Of a DNA stretch of 64,000 bases, positions 30,385 through 41,641 are shown piece after piece; position 1 is the first letter of the stretch; every line of letters begins with the position of its first letter. A program made the translations under genes and the position numbers. The DNA is taken from NCBI GenBank assembly GCA_949358305.1, contig OX442314.1:49298581-49362580 (forward strand), written 5' to 3'. Below the pieces are notes generated by a model. It had not been told where the DNA came from. It ran no database searches and saw only the letters and a list, made by a program, of their open reading frames with translations. Origin of the DNA: Strigamia acuminata. Taxonomy: Eukaryota; Arthropoda; Chilopoda; Geophilomorpha; Linotaeniidae.

Positions 30385-30855
30385 TTAAGTTCCTAAAATA
30401 TTCTGGATGATGTGCTGATATTCTTCAGGCGCACTTGCTATGCCGAAAAACAACCTTTTATACCTAAAAAGGCCACTGTGTGTTACGAACACCCCCCCTC
30501 CCCCCGTATACCGTCTGGAATCCTTCTTGAGCGGTATCTGCAGGTAGCCCCACCGACAGTCCAACTTTGTAACTACTTCCGTGCCGTCGATCTCATCGAG
30601 CACCTCTTCCATAGTGGGCAGCGGGTGGCGGTTCCTCTTAACGGCTTCGTTGACGGCTCGCATATCTAAACAGATTCGAATCGATCCGTCGGGCTTCTTT
30701 ACAGGCACAACGGGCAACACCCACTCCGTTGCCCTGGTAACCGGCTCGATAATTCCCTGCTGTAACAGATTATCAATTTCCAAATCAAGTTGCTTACGTA
30801 TATAAAATGGAATTCTTCGCACGGTCTGTGCCACTGGTCTCACAGTCGGATCCAT
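30385..30855 (-). pseudogene. Gypsy reverse-transcriptase fragment (third Gypsy lineage)
   Basis: Reads PVAQTVRRIPFYIRKQLD, IEPVTRATEWVLPVVPVKK, ICLDMRAVNEAVKRNRHPLP, KLDCRWGYLQI and LFRYKRLFFGIASAPEEYQH before stopping ahead of the YxDD box. The wording is of the Mag/K02A2.6-like Gypsy group and differs from both other Gypsy elements here. GGGG insertions near 30,495 and the missing active-site box show decay. Confidence 0.75.
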
Positions 30856-31114
30856 GTACAGTTCAAGCTCTTAGTCTTTCAGTTTCCCTATTCGTTTGCT
30901 TCTTTGCTTTTTCCCACATTATCACGCTCCATTGCGGATGCGAGCTTCTCGCTGGCTTCCGCCGCACGTGTCATTGTCAGCAATGAGCCCAAGGTCACTG
31001 TCGTTTCTTGTAGCAAACGCCTCCGTCATCCTTTATCTCGCCCTTTCTTGAGCACTTGGTCTACTATTAAATCTTCTTTGAGTGTTTTAAACTCACATGT
31101 TTTCACTAGGCTTT

Positions 31115-31310
31115 TCAAACGGGTGACGTAGAAATCCATTGATTCGGTGGCTTCTTGGCATTGTTGCGAGGATTGAAGTACGCCGCTAATGCGACTGTCG
31201 CCACCTTGTAATCCTTGGTGTCCTTCTCCGCAAAAGTTTCGAACACTTCCTGCACTGCGGGTCCCGCTAAATGCATCAACATGGCCAGTTTTTGATCATT
31301 TTGTGGCGTA
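31115..31310 (-). pseudogene. Gag fragment of the third Gypsy lineage
   Basis: Reads LAMLMHLAGPAVQEVFETFA, then VATVALAAYFNPRNN, a Gag capsid block of Mag-like Gypsy elements. It lies upstream of the reverse-transcriptase fragment in the same orientation with the protease region missing, so a deletion has joined them. It abuts the RNase H end of the second Gypsy element. Confidence 0.6.
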
Positions 31311-32238
31311 ATTACACATGAGCAATGCCGCAACCACCCTAGACAACTCCACATCAGTCAGGGTCACACTCGCTACCTCCGCTGCTGTTAATAAATTCTC
31401 CCTCTCAGTCTCGATCAAAAACACCGGCCAGTCGTCCACCTCATGGGGCGCTGGGTCGCATGGGAACCTGCTCAACACATCTGCGTTGGAGTTGTCCGCT
31501 CCCTTGCGGTAACGCAATTCATAGGAGTATGCGGACAAGAGCAGGGCCCAGCGCAGCATCCTGGGGCTGACCACCAAGGGTATGGGCCGGTCAGGCCCCA
31601 GAATGCCCAACAGGGGCTTGTGGTCAGTATAAATTACAAACCTCCTGCCCATGAGGTAAATGTGAAATTTTCGCACTGCGAAGACGACCGACCAGGCTTC
31701 TTTGTCTATATGCGCATAGTTGGTTTCAGCGCGGCTGAGGGACCTCGACGCAAATGTCACTGGAAACTCTCTCTGGAACTCGTCGACGTGAGCCAGGATC
31801 GTTCCCACCCCGTAAGGGGACGCGTCGGCGGCAATCACTAACGGGCGGTGGAGGTTGTAGTAGGTCAACACCGGCGCAGATGTTAACGCCCGCTTAATCC
31901 CGTCAAACGCCCGCTGTCGTCGCTGGTTCCATACCCAAACCGCCTCGGCGCAAAGCAACTCGTACAGCGGTGCTGCTTTGTCGGCCAAGCGGTCGATGAA
32001 GACCGCATAGAAGGCCACCATGCCTAGAAAAGTTTTAAGACTCTTCACATCAACCGGGGGTGGGATCCCCAACATCGCCTCCACCTTCGAGGAAATCGGC
32101 TCCACCCCCTTCTCACTAATTGTAAAACCTAAATAGTCTAAGTTGGTTTTACAAAATAGGCACTTTTCTTTGGCCAAATGCAGCCCCTTGTCACTCAAGC
32201 GTACGAAAATCGCCTCCAACACCTGGAGGTGTTCTTTC
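31311..32238 (-). pseudogene. Second Gypsy element, RT thumb and RNase H half
   Basis: Continues the reverse transcriptase interrupted by the Copia insertion: HLQVLEAIFVRLSDKGLHLA, YLGFTISEKGVEPI, FLGMVAFYAVFIDRLA, then RNase H with IAADASPYGVG, HIDKEAWSVVFAVRKFHIYL and YTDHKPLLGIL, and LRYRKGADNSNADVLSRFP. The frame is open but the element is cut off near 31,310 before integrase. Confidence 0.85.
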
Positions 32239-32727
32239 TGTTGGGCTACCTGGCTAGCTGGGTGAGTGTTGACAAGAAGAAGAGACATGTTTAAGCTTTG
32301 GCTTAAACCCAAAAACATAATGGCTGCCACTTTATTCTCCTAGCAGGTGAAGAGTGAGTAAAAACAAGAGAGAACAAATCTCATACACATAACATGCCTT
32401 GCATGTGACCAAAGCTATATAATGCTAAAATATAGAATGAATCTACACAAACTAAGGAAGTACATTTGAGACAGCACCGAAACTTTACAAAATGCGTGCT
32501 ACACTGAAACAACCGTAATGTAGACATCTCAAATGCACCAAAGAACGACAGTACTGCAAATGCAACGACATGTTGCTCACATCAGCGTCAGGGAACTCAT
32601 TAAACGCAGGACTGATGAAAAGCAACACTGCACCGTAACAATGCGTCGCTTTGAGCGCGCTAAAACGCAAACACGCGCCGTAAGTAAACTGATACATTCC
32701 GATCAACTGTTGTGTGGAAACCCAACA
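32239..32727 (-). repeat. 3' LTR of the Copia element
   Basis: 489-bp direct repeat of 38722-39210. Both copies contain the same chance 73-codon frame. Confidence 0.95.
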
Positions 32728-32750
32728 TTCCCCCTCTGATCGAAATATAT

Positions 32751-35700
32751 CTATCGATTAAAGATATCGCTAATTAAAGTGATTAACCTCGGGCGCGATA
32801 ACCATTTGGTTAGTATATCGGCAATGTTCGCTACGCCCGGAATGTGAGAAATGTCAAATTTCCCTGCCTCGTATAACTCGCGAAGGAAGTGGTACTTCAC
32901 TTCTATATGCTTGTTTGCTCTATTCTCCACTCGATTTTTCGAGTACTGAATGGCTGCAGTCGAATCCGCCAAAATGCTCGGCTTTTGCCGTTTGAACAAA
33001 CAATTCACGAGGTCTATCTCGAATAAGCGCGAGAGCCAGATAATTTCGCGCACGCCGTCAACCACCGCGAGAAATTCGCTCTCCATTATAGAGAGTGCGG
33101 TTAACCGTTGACGACGGCATGACCATGTGATGGGAATTCCACCCAAAAATACTATGTGGCCCCCGAAACTTCTTCTGGTATCTTGATCCGTCGCGTACGA
33201 CGCGTCGGTGTAAGCCGACAATTCGATGTTTTCACATCTCGACAGATCAATGCTATAGTCTTTTGTTGTTCTGAGATATTTAAGAACCTGCAGTAACATC
33301 TTCACGTGCTTAGACGTGTGCGATTCGTTATACTGCGATAGGACTATTGTCGAAAATAGAATGTCGGGTCTGGTTCGCATCGCAATGAACATCAGACAAC
33401 CGACAAGAGACCTGTAGGGAAATGTCGTATCAATTCGTTCGCCCGTGCTAGGGCCTTTGATTACCGTTCCCCCAGTTCCCGGCACGTTTGAGCGTTGGTT
33501 CGCACCCACATTGAACTTAGCGCACACTCTTTCAATATAACTCCGTTGATGAATCTGGATTTTTCCGTTTTTACGTTCAAATTCAACACCCAGTAATAGG
33601 GTCACTGGCCCTAAATTAACAAGCTCAATGGTTTGACTAATCCATTGGAGTACATATCCTTCAGTCACACTATCCCGCGAGAAAACAACAATATCGTCCA
33701 CGTAGACGATTAAAATCACGTCACGGTCTAGCGTATATATGCAATTCAATCCGGGCACACTCGAGAAGCCTATTTTCAATAGTTCCAGGTGTAACCGCTG
33801 GAACCACATCCTACCCGACTGATGCAGTCCGTATAGGGCTTTCTCGAGCCTCCAACATTTCCCCTCGTTCTTGGCTGTCCGATATCCTTTCGGTATGGAC
33901 ATGTACTGCGGGACATCAAGGTCTCCGTAGAGATACGCGGCCTTGATGTCTATGTGAGTGTCTTTCCACCCACGCAGCACTACTAATACACAGAAGAAAA
34001 CTAAAACGATAACAAAATTAACTACAGGTGAGAAAACCTCACCATAGTCAATACCAGGTTTCTGTTTAAACCCCTGCGCTACGAGTCTAGCGCGAAATCG
34101 CTGAATTTTCCCCGTGTAATCCCGTTTTAGTTTGTAAATCCACTTCCCACCTAATAGAGTCTTGTCTTTGTCAATATCCACTTCAGTGTACACTTTTCTT
34201 TCATCAAAGACATCTATTTCCTCATCCATAGCTTTCTTCCAATCATGCGTATTCGCATCTGTCATAGCTTCTTCATATGTACACGGCTCTACCATGCACA
34301 TATGCGCGAAAAACTCTTGAGGATCTCTTTCAGGTGGATGAGGGAGAAACTCGAACTTGCCCGGTTCATAAATGTATCCCTCTTCGTCACACCAACGACA
34401 GACTTCTGTCCGACTTCGCAATCTAACTTTGTTAGGCGTCTCATAATAGACATCCATTCGGCCCTTTGTCTTTCCCCGTTTCCGTGTGACCTCGTATCTT
34501 TTCCAATTCGTCATATCTAAAACTTGCAACTCTTCATCATCCCCATCCTCATCTCTCTCATTCCCACCTTCTGCCCCAAATGGCAGTGTTTCCTCCGTAT
34601 CGACAAACGTTTCGTCTTGACTCCCTCTGCTGTCGTCCGACAACACGTAATCCGGGTCATGAGGATCAACTTCCTCAACTGGAGGAGGTGGAGGAACAGT
34701 AGATGCACTGGGAACATTCTTTGGTTTCAATGTTGGCTTTGGAGTTGTTGGTAATGGAGGCTTAGCTCCGGCTATAGGTGGAGGAGGGGGCTGTGACACC
34801 GGTGGGGATTGGGATGCTGGGGGAGGTTGTGATGGGCCTTGTCCCGTAACACTTTCATCATCTGAATCCTCCCATGCTGGTACATACCCAATGTATCCAG
34901 TGTCTTGACTTTTAGTCACACTAATTCTAGTCGTTTTCTCTTCCCCCTCATACCAATAAATATCTTCATAAATATCAACGTGCTTGGACGTTACAACCCG
35001 TCTTTTGGCTTTATCCCACACTCGATAACCCTGGGTTTCAATTCCATACCCCACCAAGGCCCCCGACCAAGCTCTTTGCTCCAATTTGCTGTTTCTGGCC
35101 TGAGATGGGATATGTACATAGGTCTTCGAACCTATGCACCGTAGATGTCGTACGGAAACCTTGCGTCCGTAAAAGACATTAAAAGGTGTTTTCATTTGCA
35201 ATGTTGAATGGGGGAATCGGTTTTTCAAGTAAACTAACGTGGTCCCTAATTCTGCCCATAGGTACTTGGGGAGGTCACTCTCTAGCCTCATGGCCCTGAT
35301 GCCATTCAGAATAATGCGGTTGGCGCGTTCCGCCACCGGGTTCATTTCCGGCGAATGCGGATTTGTCCGCTCACATTTAATGCCCTGTGCATCAATATGC
35401 GCTTGCCATGCCTTGGAGATGAATTCACCACCATTATCTGTCCGTATCCCCTTTACTTTGCAAGAAGTCGCTCTCTCGACCTCCATTTGCCATTTCATGA
35501 ACTTTTGTAAAACTTCATCTTTTCGTTTCATCGTGATGAACCACATATACCGAGAAAAGTCGTCAATTATTATTAAATAATAACTTGCCCCGCCCAAAGA
35601 AGTCGTGTTCGTTTTCCCCCACACGTCCATGTGCACCAATTCAAGCACATTGGATGATTTAATCACCCCAATTGGTGGGAAACTCGCCCGAGTGCTTTTA

Positions 35701-37556
35701 GCCTTAGCACACGCTTCGCAATGGCTACCGGGGTCTTTTGTTAACTTGACGCCGTGTACGTCCGAAGACTTTTCCATTTGCTGTATTCCTTTGTAGTTCA
35801 TATGCCCCATCCGACCATGCCAATAGTCGATATGCAATGGCTTGTCATTCCTTGCAAACGCGCCTTTTGCCGCTAAACTTTGTTTAGAATTGCCCCCAAC
35901 ACTTCCCTGCTGCGCTTTGTTCTCAACAATATCGCTCGCATGCGCATTTACGCAATTACTAGAAGCAGACCCTTTAACTCCGCCATTACTGGCCTTTAGT
36001 ACACTACTAAAACTAGGTTGAGTTAGTGGTTGGGTAACAATAGGCGTAGGAATAAGCTCCAATGTGATTGCATCGCTAGGCGAAGCAGATGCATTCACAT
36101 TTACAATTTGGGCTTCTATCTGACAATCCAGCTTGTACATCCGGTTCGTGAGTCGTACAGCTGTTAAAGTTGGTTCCGATGCTTTGTTCCGATAAATGTT
36201 CATTCGGCCATCCTTGACGACAGTGGTTAATCCGGACTCGTCGGCTCTGCCCAACGAGATAAGATTCTTGCGAAAGTTTGGGGTAAAGAATACGTTCTTC
36301 ATCGTAATCTTCTTGGTTCGTCGACCAAAAGTCGCCACAAAATCCACAGTGCCAACCCCCTCTATGCGAGAACTTCCTTCACCCATTTGGACTGTTGCGC
36401 CCACCAATGGCTTGAAGTCGCTTAACCACTCTCGCTTAAATGTGAAGTGGTCCGTGGCTCCACAATCTATGTACCAGCCCGTGTCTATTGGACCACCGGA
36501 CACAAGGGAAACTTTTGGACTCAGTCCAGCATTGTCCGCCGAAATCACCTCCGACACCAACGTGTCGTGATCAGAGTCCTGTGTGCTGGATGAGTGGGCT
36601 TTCTTTCCTCGTGATGTTTTACCACGCCCACGTCCCTTTGACGTTCCAGCTGTCTGCGCACCAGTCCCTTGTTTCTTTGTAAAGTCCGACTTTCGTGCAG
36701 ATAGGCATTCTCGCGAAAAATGCCCTTCACCGCCACAATTGAAACAGGTGTCCTTTTTAAAAGGTGTTGCTGACTTCTTCGCCCATGGGGGATTTCTCGA
36801 TGCAAATGCGCCCTTATCCGAGCCCCGATCGTCGCTTGAACCCAGCCCAAACGTTGAACCACGATCATACATTCTATTGTATTCTCCAATAAGGCGCTCT
36901 CTCACCTTTGCAGAAGTGAAATCAATATCCTCCCAATGGTAAAGTGTCTGTTTCATTGCTTCGTAATCGGATGAGAGAAAATCCAAATATTGGAAGGCAA
37001 TCTCCTCTTCCGTTAACATTATCTTGACATTTTTTAGTTCCTCCGCTTTGCGGTCGACACGTGTGGTGAAGACTACCATCTCTTCCTGCTCCTCAAGCCG
37101 CATTTGAAGAAATTCTCTGCGCAAACGCGCTTTGCGCGCTCGAGTCGTGGGCTGGTAGGCCTTTTGCAAACTCTCCCAAGCCTCTTTGGCCGTTTTCTTT
37201 GATGCTGCTACGAGCAACTGCTTCTCGTTGCAGCCCAGACATATCGTCGACCTTGCCCGCGACTCTCTCGCTTTGAAATCCCTAACCTTGGGTGTCGCAC
37301 CGGAGGCTGGTGGCTTCTCCGAACCATCCACGTGGCCCCATATGCCAGCTTGATCGAGTATCAGCTGCATATACTCCTTCCACGTGTCGTAATTTGTCCC
37401 ATCGAGACGTTTAACATCGTGTCCGAACAGTTTTGTCGTTTCGTCTTTCCATTCGTACGCCAGATGGAAAATAACAACACTAATTGTGGGTTTGCACACA
37501 ATAACACCGTCGCACAAACACACAACACTGTTAAATTCACAACAAATAGCCCCCAA
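32751..37556 (-). CDS. Copia Gag-Pol polyprotein (about 1,600 codons)
   Basis: Single frame with Gag (LDGTNYDTWKEYM), knuckle CFNCGGEGHFSREC (about 268), protease WYIDCGATDHF (about 362), integrase HHCC (HGRMGHM...CEACAK) with D (LVHMDVWG), D (IRTDNGGEF) and E (NPVAERANR), reverse transcriptase with RARLVAQGF and YVDDIV (about 1283), and RNase H with AYTDASYA, IMESEFLAV, ILADSTAAIQ and IPGVANIADILTKWL. The protease has DCG where DSG or DTG is usual. The frame opens at 37,598 but holds no ATG before the Met inside KEYMQ (codon 63), past the conserved LDGTNYDTW block. A leader splice (TTTAACAG near 37,530) or a non-AUG start is therefore likely. Confidence 0.9.
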   Translation of the reverse strand: MGAICCEFNSVVCLCDGVIVCKPTISVVIFHLAYEWKDETTKLFGHDVKRLDGTNYDTWKEYMQLILDQAGIWGHVDGSEKPPASGATPKVRDFKARESRARSTICLGCNEKQLLVAASKKTAKEAWESLQKAYQPTTRARKARLRREFLQMRLEEQEEMVVFTTRVDRKAEELKNVKIMLTEEEIAFQYLDFLSSDYEAMKQTLYHWEDIDFTSAKVRERLIGEYNRMYDRGSTFGLGSSDDRGSDKGAFASRNPPWAKKSATPFKKDTCFNCGGEGHFSRECLSARKSDFTKKQGTGAQTAGTSKGRGRGKTSRGKKAHSSSTQDSDHDTLVSEVISADNAGLSPKVSLVSGGPIDTGWYIDCGATDHFTFKREWLSDFKPLVGATVQMGEGSSRIEGVGTVDFVATFGRRTKKITMKNVFFTPNFRKNLISLGRADESGLTTVVKDGRMNIYRNKASEPTLTAVRLTNRMYKLDCQIEAQIVNVNASASPSDAITLELIPTPIVTQPLTQPSFSSVLKASNGGVKGSASSNCVNAHASDIVENKAQQGSVGGNSKQSLAAKGAFARNDKPLHIDYWHGRMGHMNYKGIQQMEKSSDVHGVKLTKDPGSHCEACAKAKSTRASFPPIGVIKSSNVLELVHMDVWGKTNTTSLGGASYYLIIIDDFSRYMWFITMKRKDEVLQKFMKWQMEVERATSCKVKGIRTDNGGEFISKAWQAHIDAQGIKCERTNPHSPEMNPVAERANRIILNGIRAMRLESDLPKYLWAELGTTLVYLKNRFPHSTLQMKTPFNVFYGRKVSVRHLRCIGSKTYVHIPSQARNSKLEQRAWSGALVGYGIETQGYRVWDKAKRRVVTSKHVDIYEDIYWYEGEEKTTRISVTKSQDTGYIGYVPAWEDSDDESVTGQGPSQPPPASQSPPVSQPPPPPIAGAKPPLPTTPKPTLKPKNVPSASTVPPPPPVEEVDPHDPDYVLSDDSRGSQDETFVDTEETLPFGAEGGNERDEDGDDEELQVLDMTNWKRYEVTRKRGKTKGRMDVYYETPNKVRLRSRTEVCRWCDEEGYIYEPGKFEFLPHPPERDPQEFFAHMCMVEPCTYEEAMTDANTHDWKKAMDEEIDVFDERKVYTEVDIDKDKTLLGGKWIYKLKRDYTGKIQRFRARLVAQGFKQKPGIDYGEVFSPVVNFVIVLVFFCVLVVLRGWKDTHIDIKAAYLYGDLDVPQYMSIPKGYRTAKNEGKCWRLEKALYGLHQSGRMWFQRLHLELLKIGFSSVPGLNCIYTLDRDVILIVYVDDIVVFSRDSVTEGYVLQWISQTIELVNLGPVTLLLGVEFERKNGKIQIHQRSYIERVCAKFNVGANQRSNVPGTGGTVIKGPSTGERIDTTFPYRSLVGCLMFIAMRTRPDILFSTIVLSQYNESHTSKHVKMLLQVLKYLRTTKDYSIDLSRCENIELSAYTDASYATDQDTRRSFGGHIVFLGGIPITWSCRRQRLTALSIMESEFLAVVDGVREIIWLSRLFEIDLVNCLFKRQKPSILADSTAAIQYSKNRVENRANKHIEVKYHFLRELYEAGKFDISHIPGVANIADILTKWLSRPRLITLISDIFNR

Positions 37557-38701
37557 AAGGTTAGGCGAAAAAATAACACTCTTCCCGGGGGAATCTCTTT
37601 AAGAGAGATTGATACCCAAATCTGGTCGCTCTGATAGCTTCCGACCGCCAACCTGGTGGCGCGGGACGGCTACCTTGTACCACGAGCAAGCCCAGACTGG
37701 AATAGGACTATACGTGGGCGACTGCCCGAAGAGTATAGAACACGCTAAGTGACCCGACACAAAACCTTAATATTAATAACAAATTAATTTCGACCCAATA
37801 TACACTGAACGATGTGAAGTTGTCTTCAATGGTGTTTTCCGTGTTGATTTGTTGATCCCACGACGGTTGAGCACGGAAACGGCTGACGTGCCTATCACGC
37901 GCGCACTTCCGCGCAAAACGTGGGAAAAATCCGATCCTAATCGAATAAACGCACGTCCGCGTCGTCGCAATTGTACTCCGGGGTACAACTTGCGGGAATC
38001 CAATCCAAAATCGTCGGTAACGTCGTCCAGACGTCGCAAAATCAATCGAGATTTTCGTCCTCGATTGCCGTCGCCGAAAATTCCAATTCTCGTCAAAATC
38101 GCCGATCCAGCTCGCTCCAAACGGTCGCCAGTAATCGTTGTTATCCACCAACGATGTATTTGGGTTCCCACGACGTTTATTACGGCGCTCGGGAACACAC
38201 GTTGCACGAAATCGTTCAAAACCGTGCCTGCTGGCCAAAACCGATGGGCGCCGCCATTTTGAATCGTGACGTCATCGTAGAAATTCGTTTCGGTTGTTTT
38301 GCGATAAATAGGCTTATATTTCCGCCTGAAAAATATGACAAATAGTTCAAAACAGTTCTTACAGCCAATTTGTACAGTCCTTCGTCGAATCCACGCTGAA
38401 TCCAGTCGAAACACTCGTCGCCCGCCGTCTCGAAACACTATCCGCCGAATCCCGCAAATCGCTCGCTCGTCCGCGACGTTGGCCGTTCGTTTCTCGGCCC
38501 GATTCCTTCGTCGCGATCGTCGCGAATACGTTCGCAATCGGCGAAGCTTTCCTGCTTTGCCGGGGCGCGAATCAGCGCTCGTCTCGGCCGCGTCTCGGCG
38601 TTTTGGATCCGCTTGGCTCTGCGACGTGTTTCGGGCGTCGAAAAATGCCCGAACTCGCTGCCAACGTTGTCCAAACGTTTTGACAACTCACCCAACTAGC
38701 A
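37557..38701. other. Long, CG-rich leader of the Copia element
   Basis: About 1.15 kb between the 5' LTR and gag, rich in CGTCG and with higher GC than the rest. On the element's sense strand it holds an Arg-rich open frame (37,773-38,537, 254 codons) and an overlapping 176-codon frame (37,708-38,238), neither like a known protein. A GCCGCCATTTT (YY1-like) site lies near 38,250. Leaders of this length are unusual for Copia elements. Confidence 0.5.
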
Positions 38702-38720
38702 AAACCATCCTCTGCTACCA
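38702..38720 (-). other. Primer-binding site for initiator tRNA-Met
   Basis: One base inside the 5' LTR the plus strand reads AAACCATCCTCTGCTACCA, identical to the 3' end of metazoan initiator tRNA-Met, so the element's RNA is complementary to the full acceptor end. Confidence 0.85.
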
Positions 38721-38721
38721 A

Positions 38722-39210
38722 TGTTGGGCTACCTGGCTAGGTGGGTGAGTGTTGACAAGAAGAAGAGACATGTTTAAGCTTTGGCTTAAACCCAAAAACA
38801 TAATGGCTGCCACTTTATTCTCCTAGCAGGTGAAGAGTGAGTAAAAACAAGAGAGAACAAATCTCATACACATAACATGCCTTGCATGTGACCAAAGCTA
38901 TATAATGCTAAAATATAGAATGAATCTACACAAACTAAGGAAGTACATTTGAGACAGCACCGAAACTTTACAAAATGCGTGCTACACTGAAACAACTGTA
39001 ATGTAGACATCTCAAATGCACCAAAGAACGACAGTACTGCAAATGCAACGACATGTTGCTCACATCAGCGTCAGGGAACTCATTAAACGCAGGACTGATG
39101 AAAAGCAACACTGCACCGTAACAATGCGTCGCTTTGAGCGCGCTAAAACGCAAACACGCGCCGTAAGTAAACTGATACATTCCGATCAACTGTTGTGTGG
39201 AAACCCAACA
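38722..39210 (-). repeat. 5' LTR of the Copia element
   Basis: Same length and ends as the other LTR, two base differences seen. Confidence 0.95.
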
Positions 39211-39215
39211 CTTTC

Positions 39216-41552
39216 AAACTCCACGTGGCTACCAATATATCATCTAAATAGATGAATATCCGGGGCACCCCGTCCAGGACTGTCACGATGATACGCTGGA
39301 AAATGCCAGCGGAGGGCATTGTCCCGAATGGGAGCCTGGTCACAGCCATTAGGCCCTTGGGTGTATTCACTGCCGCTATAATCGACGATCTTTCAGACAG
39401 GGGAATTTGCAAATACGCTTGCCTAAGGTCAAGCGTACTGAAAAACCTCGCCCTGCCGATGGAAGCCAGCAACTCAGCAATACGAGGCAACGGGTAAGGG
39501 TCAGGTTGGAGGTTTGCGTTGACAGTGGACCTATAGTCCCCGCAAAGGCGGACCCCGCCGTCCTTCTTATAAACGGTCACCAGCGGGGTCCCCCACACCG
39601 AAAAGGGAATGGGTTTAAACACTTCTTTGTCCATCAGATCTTCTATCTCCAGTCTAATCGCTTCTCTGAGAGGCAACGGAATGGGTCTGGGTCTATAAAA
39701 CCTTGGGACAGCATCCGGCCTGAGGATAAGGTCGACCGGTTCGCCCTTGTACGTGCCAAGACACTCACTAAATACGTGCGCATAGCGCAACAACAACTCG
39801 CTCAAAGGCGTGTCGACCTCAGACTTTCCTCTCGTTGCCTCAACCTGGTCAACTGGACTTGCTGCGGGGTATCGTCCACTTAAACCACCTCCACCGCCTC
39901 TCGCCGGAGTCTGCATATCACGTCCATTGTCTGGAAGAAAAGCGGAAGAAATGTTATTCTACCCAAAAGTCTGTACAATATCTCTACCAATGAGGCTAGG
40001 ACCCAAACGTCCCACCACCACAAAATTTACCTTTCCCCTTACCTCACCTATCTGCATGTCCAACTGGACCTGGCCCAGCACCTCAATGGGCTGGCGCTGG
40101 TATGCGAACAACTTAACAGAAGTCGGCCTAATTTCACTCTTAGATAGCAATCGCCTAGCTAGCAAAGCGTTGCAATCAGCCATATTTAATACCGACAACT
40201 CGCTGCCAGTATCCAACAACAAATTAAATTTAAAAGTATTTAAAACCACCTGCACAATAAGGGGTGGTGGGCGAACTCTCGCTCCCACCACATGGAATAA
40301 GGCAAAATCCTCGTCCTGTTCCTGAATGGTGTTGATTGGGACATTTCGCTGCCTCCATTTCTCGTCAGGTGGCCCAGCAATGCCAAAAACGTCGTCAGTC
40401 TCAGGTGGAAACACCGCCGGTGGGCAGGTCCCTTCATGGTCGTTCGCCTTCTTGCGCCATTCGCCGATCAGCCGTCTACCCGCTCCTTGGTTTTGATTGG
40501 CCCTAGGCCCCAGCGCCGGCTTGAAAGGACAGTCCTTCACGAAGTGCGGACCGCCGCAACGAAAACAGTCGACGGGTGTGCCGTCCCTTTTTACAGGTTG
40601 GCCACCTCGTCCACCACTCTGTCCCTGGCACCCGCGCCATGGTCGCTGAAACGGCCCACGCTGGGCACTGGTCCCCGGGCCTGGAGTACCGGGTGGCGAA
40701 AACTGGTAGGCTCTGCCGCGACCTCTTTGCATTCCCCGTCTACCACCAGTTGATAACTGCATCACTGCTGCTGCAGACGTAGCTTTTGCTGGCTCCTCAT
40801 CAGTAAATGGTAGCGGTTCCTCGCGTCCCGTCGCGGCAATGTGGGCCATTTCGTGGGCCACTGCTCGCTTGGTTATCTCGGCCGCCGTCAATGGCATATT
40901 TAATAAAATTTCTCGGAACTAATACCTCATTACGAGACCCGCGCACCACCTGGTGGACGATCGCTCCATCTGTCTCTTCCTTCGTCGCAAATCCACAACG
41001 CTGCGACAAAATTCGCAATTTGGAAATATAACTTTCAATCGATTCACCTTCATGTCGCCTCCGTGCTCCAAATCTTTGCCGGGCCATGTACGGTGTGGCC
41101 ATCGACTTGTAATGGTCCTCGACAACCTGCAAAATGACGTCCAGATCCATCTTGACCACGTCCTTCGGATGCGCCCATCGTTTTATCTTATCAAACATAG
41201 GGATCCCGATCACAGTTAAAAGCAACTGTCTGTCCGCTGCCACGGCATTCAACAAAACAAACTGTTGGTACGTTTGTTTCCAAGTCGTCCATTCGTGCAG
41301 AGTGGCTCCTGTGAACGGCGGAATGCTCCCAAGCATTACCTGCGCCATAATCAGCAGCAAACACCAACCGCCGAAATTACGCCTCGTATTCGACGGAAAA
41401 CGTTCGAAAATCTGACCGCGACGTCCCTCGCGTCGCAAAAATCGCCACTCCACTCGACCAACAACGTCCGTACGTCGTTCACTCGCCGTACGCCGCACGG
41501 AAACGTCTAAAGTAGCCCCCGAACGTCGACTCGCCGACGCGGACTTCATCAA
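39216..41552 (-). pseudogene. Second Gypsy element, Gag-protease-RT half, frameshifted
   Basis: Gag (from about 41,352) reads MAQVMLGSIPPFTGATLHEW and MARQRFGARRRHEGESIESY. Near 40,900 the frame shifts by one base and continues (40,897-39,959) with a CFRCGGPHFVKDC knuckle and protease LLLDTGSELSVLN...LIGRDIV. After a further break comes reverse transcriptase (39,916-39,216) with VRLCGDYRSTVNANLQPDPYP, FSTLDLRQAYLQIPL and IYLDDILVA, where the Copia element is inserted. The frameshift and missing integrase and LTRs make it non-functional. It is older than the Copia element. Confidence 0.85.
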
Positions 41553-41641
41553 TTTATCGCAATTCGGTAAAAATTCTCAAATGCTGACCTGTCACACACG
41601 GAAAACTTCCAAAAGTCCACTGTACCACACCACATTTAACT

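Larger units (their letters stand above)
32239..39210 (-). mobile_element. Young Ty1/Copia LTR retrotransposon (6,972 bp) inserted in a Gypsy
   Basis: LTRs of 489 bp (32239-32727 and 38722-39210) start TGTTGGG and end CCCAACA. CTTTC flanks both sides (32234-32238, 39211-39215). I saw two LTR differences (about 0.4%). Polypurine tract AGAGGGGGAA at 32728-32737 (reverse strand). The insertion splits a Gypsy reverse transcriptase right after its YLDD box. The polyprotein is open, so the copy may be active. Confidence 0.95.

Noticed and set aside
32485-32706. 73-codon frame present in both Copia LTRs
   Set aside because: Same reason: LTR duplication, no domain.
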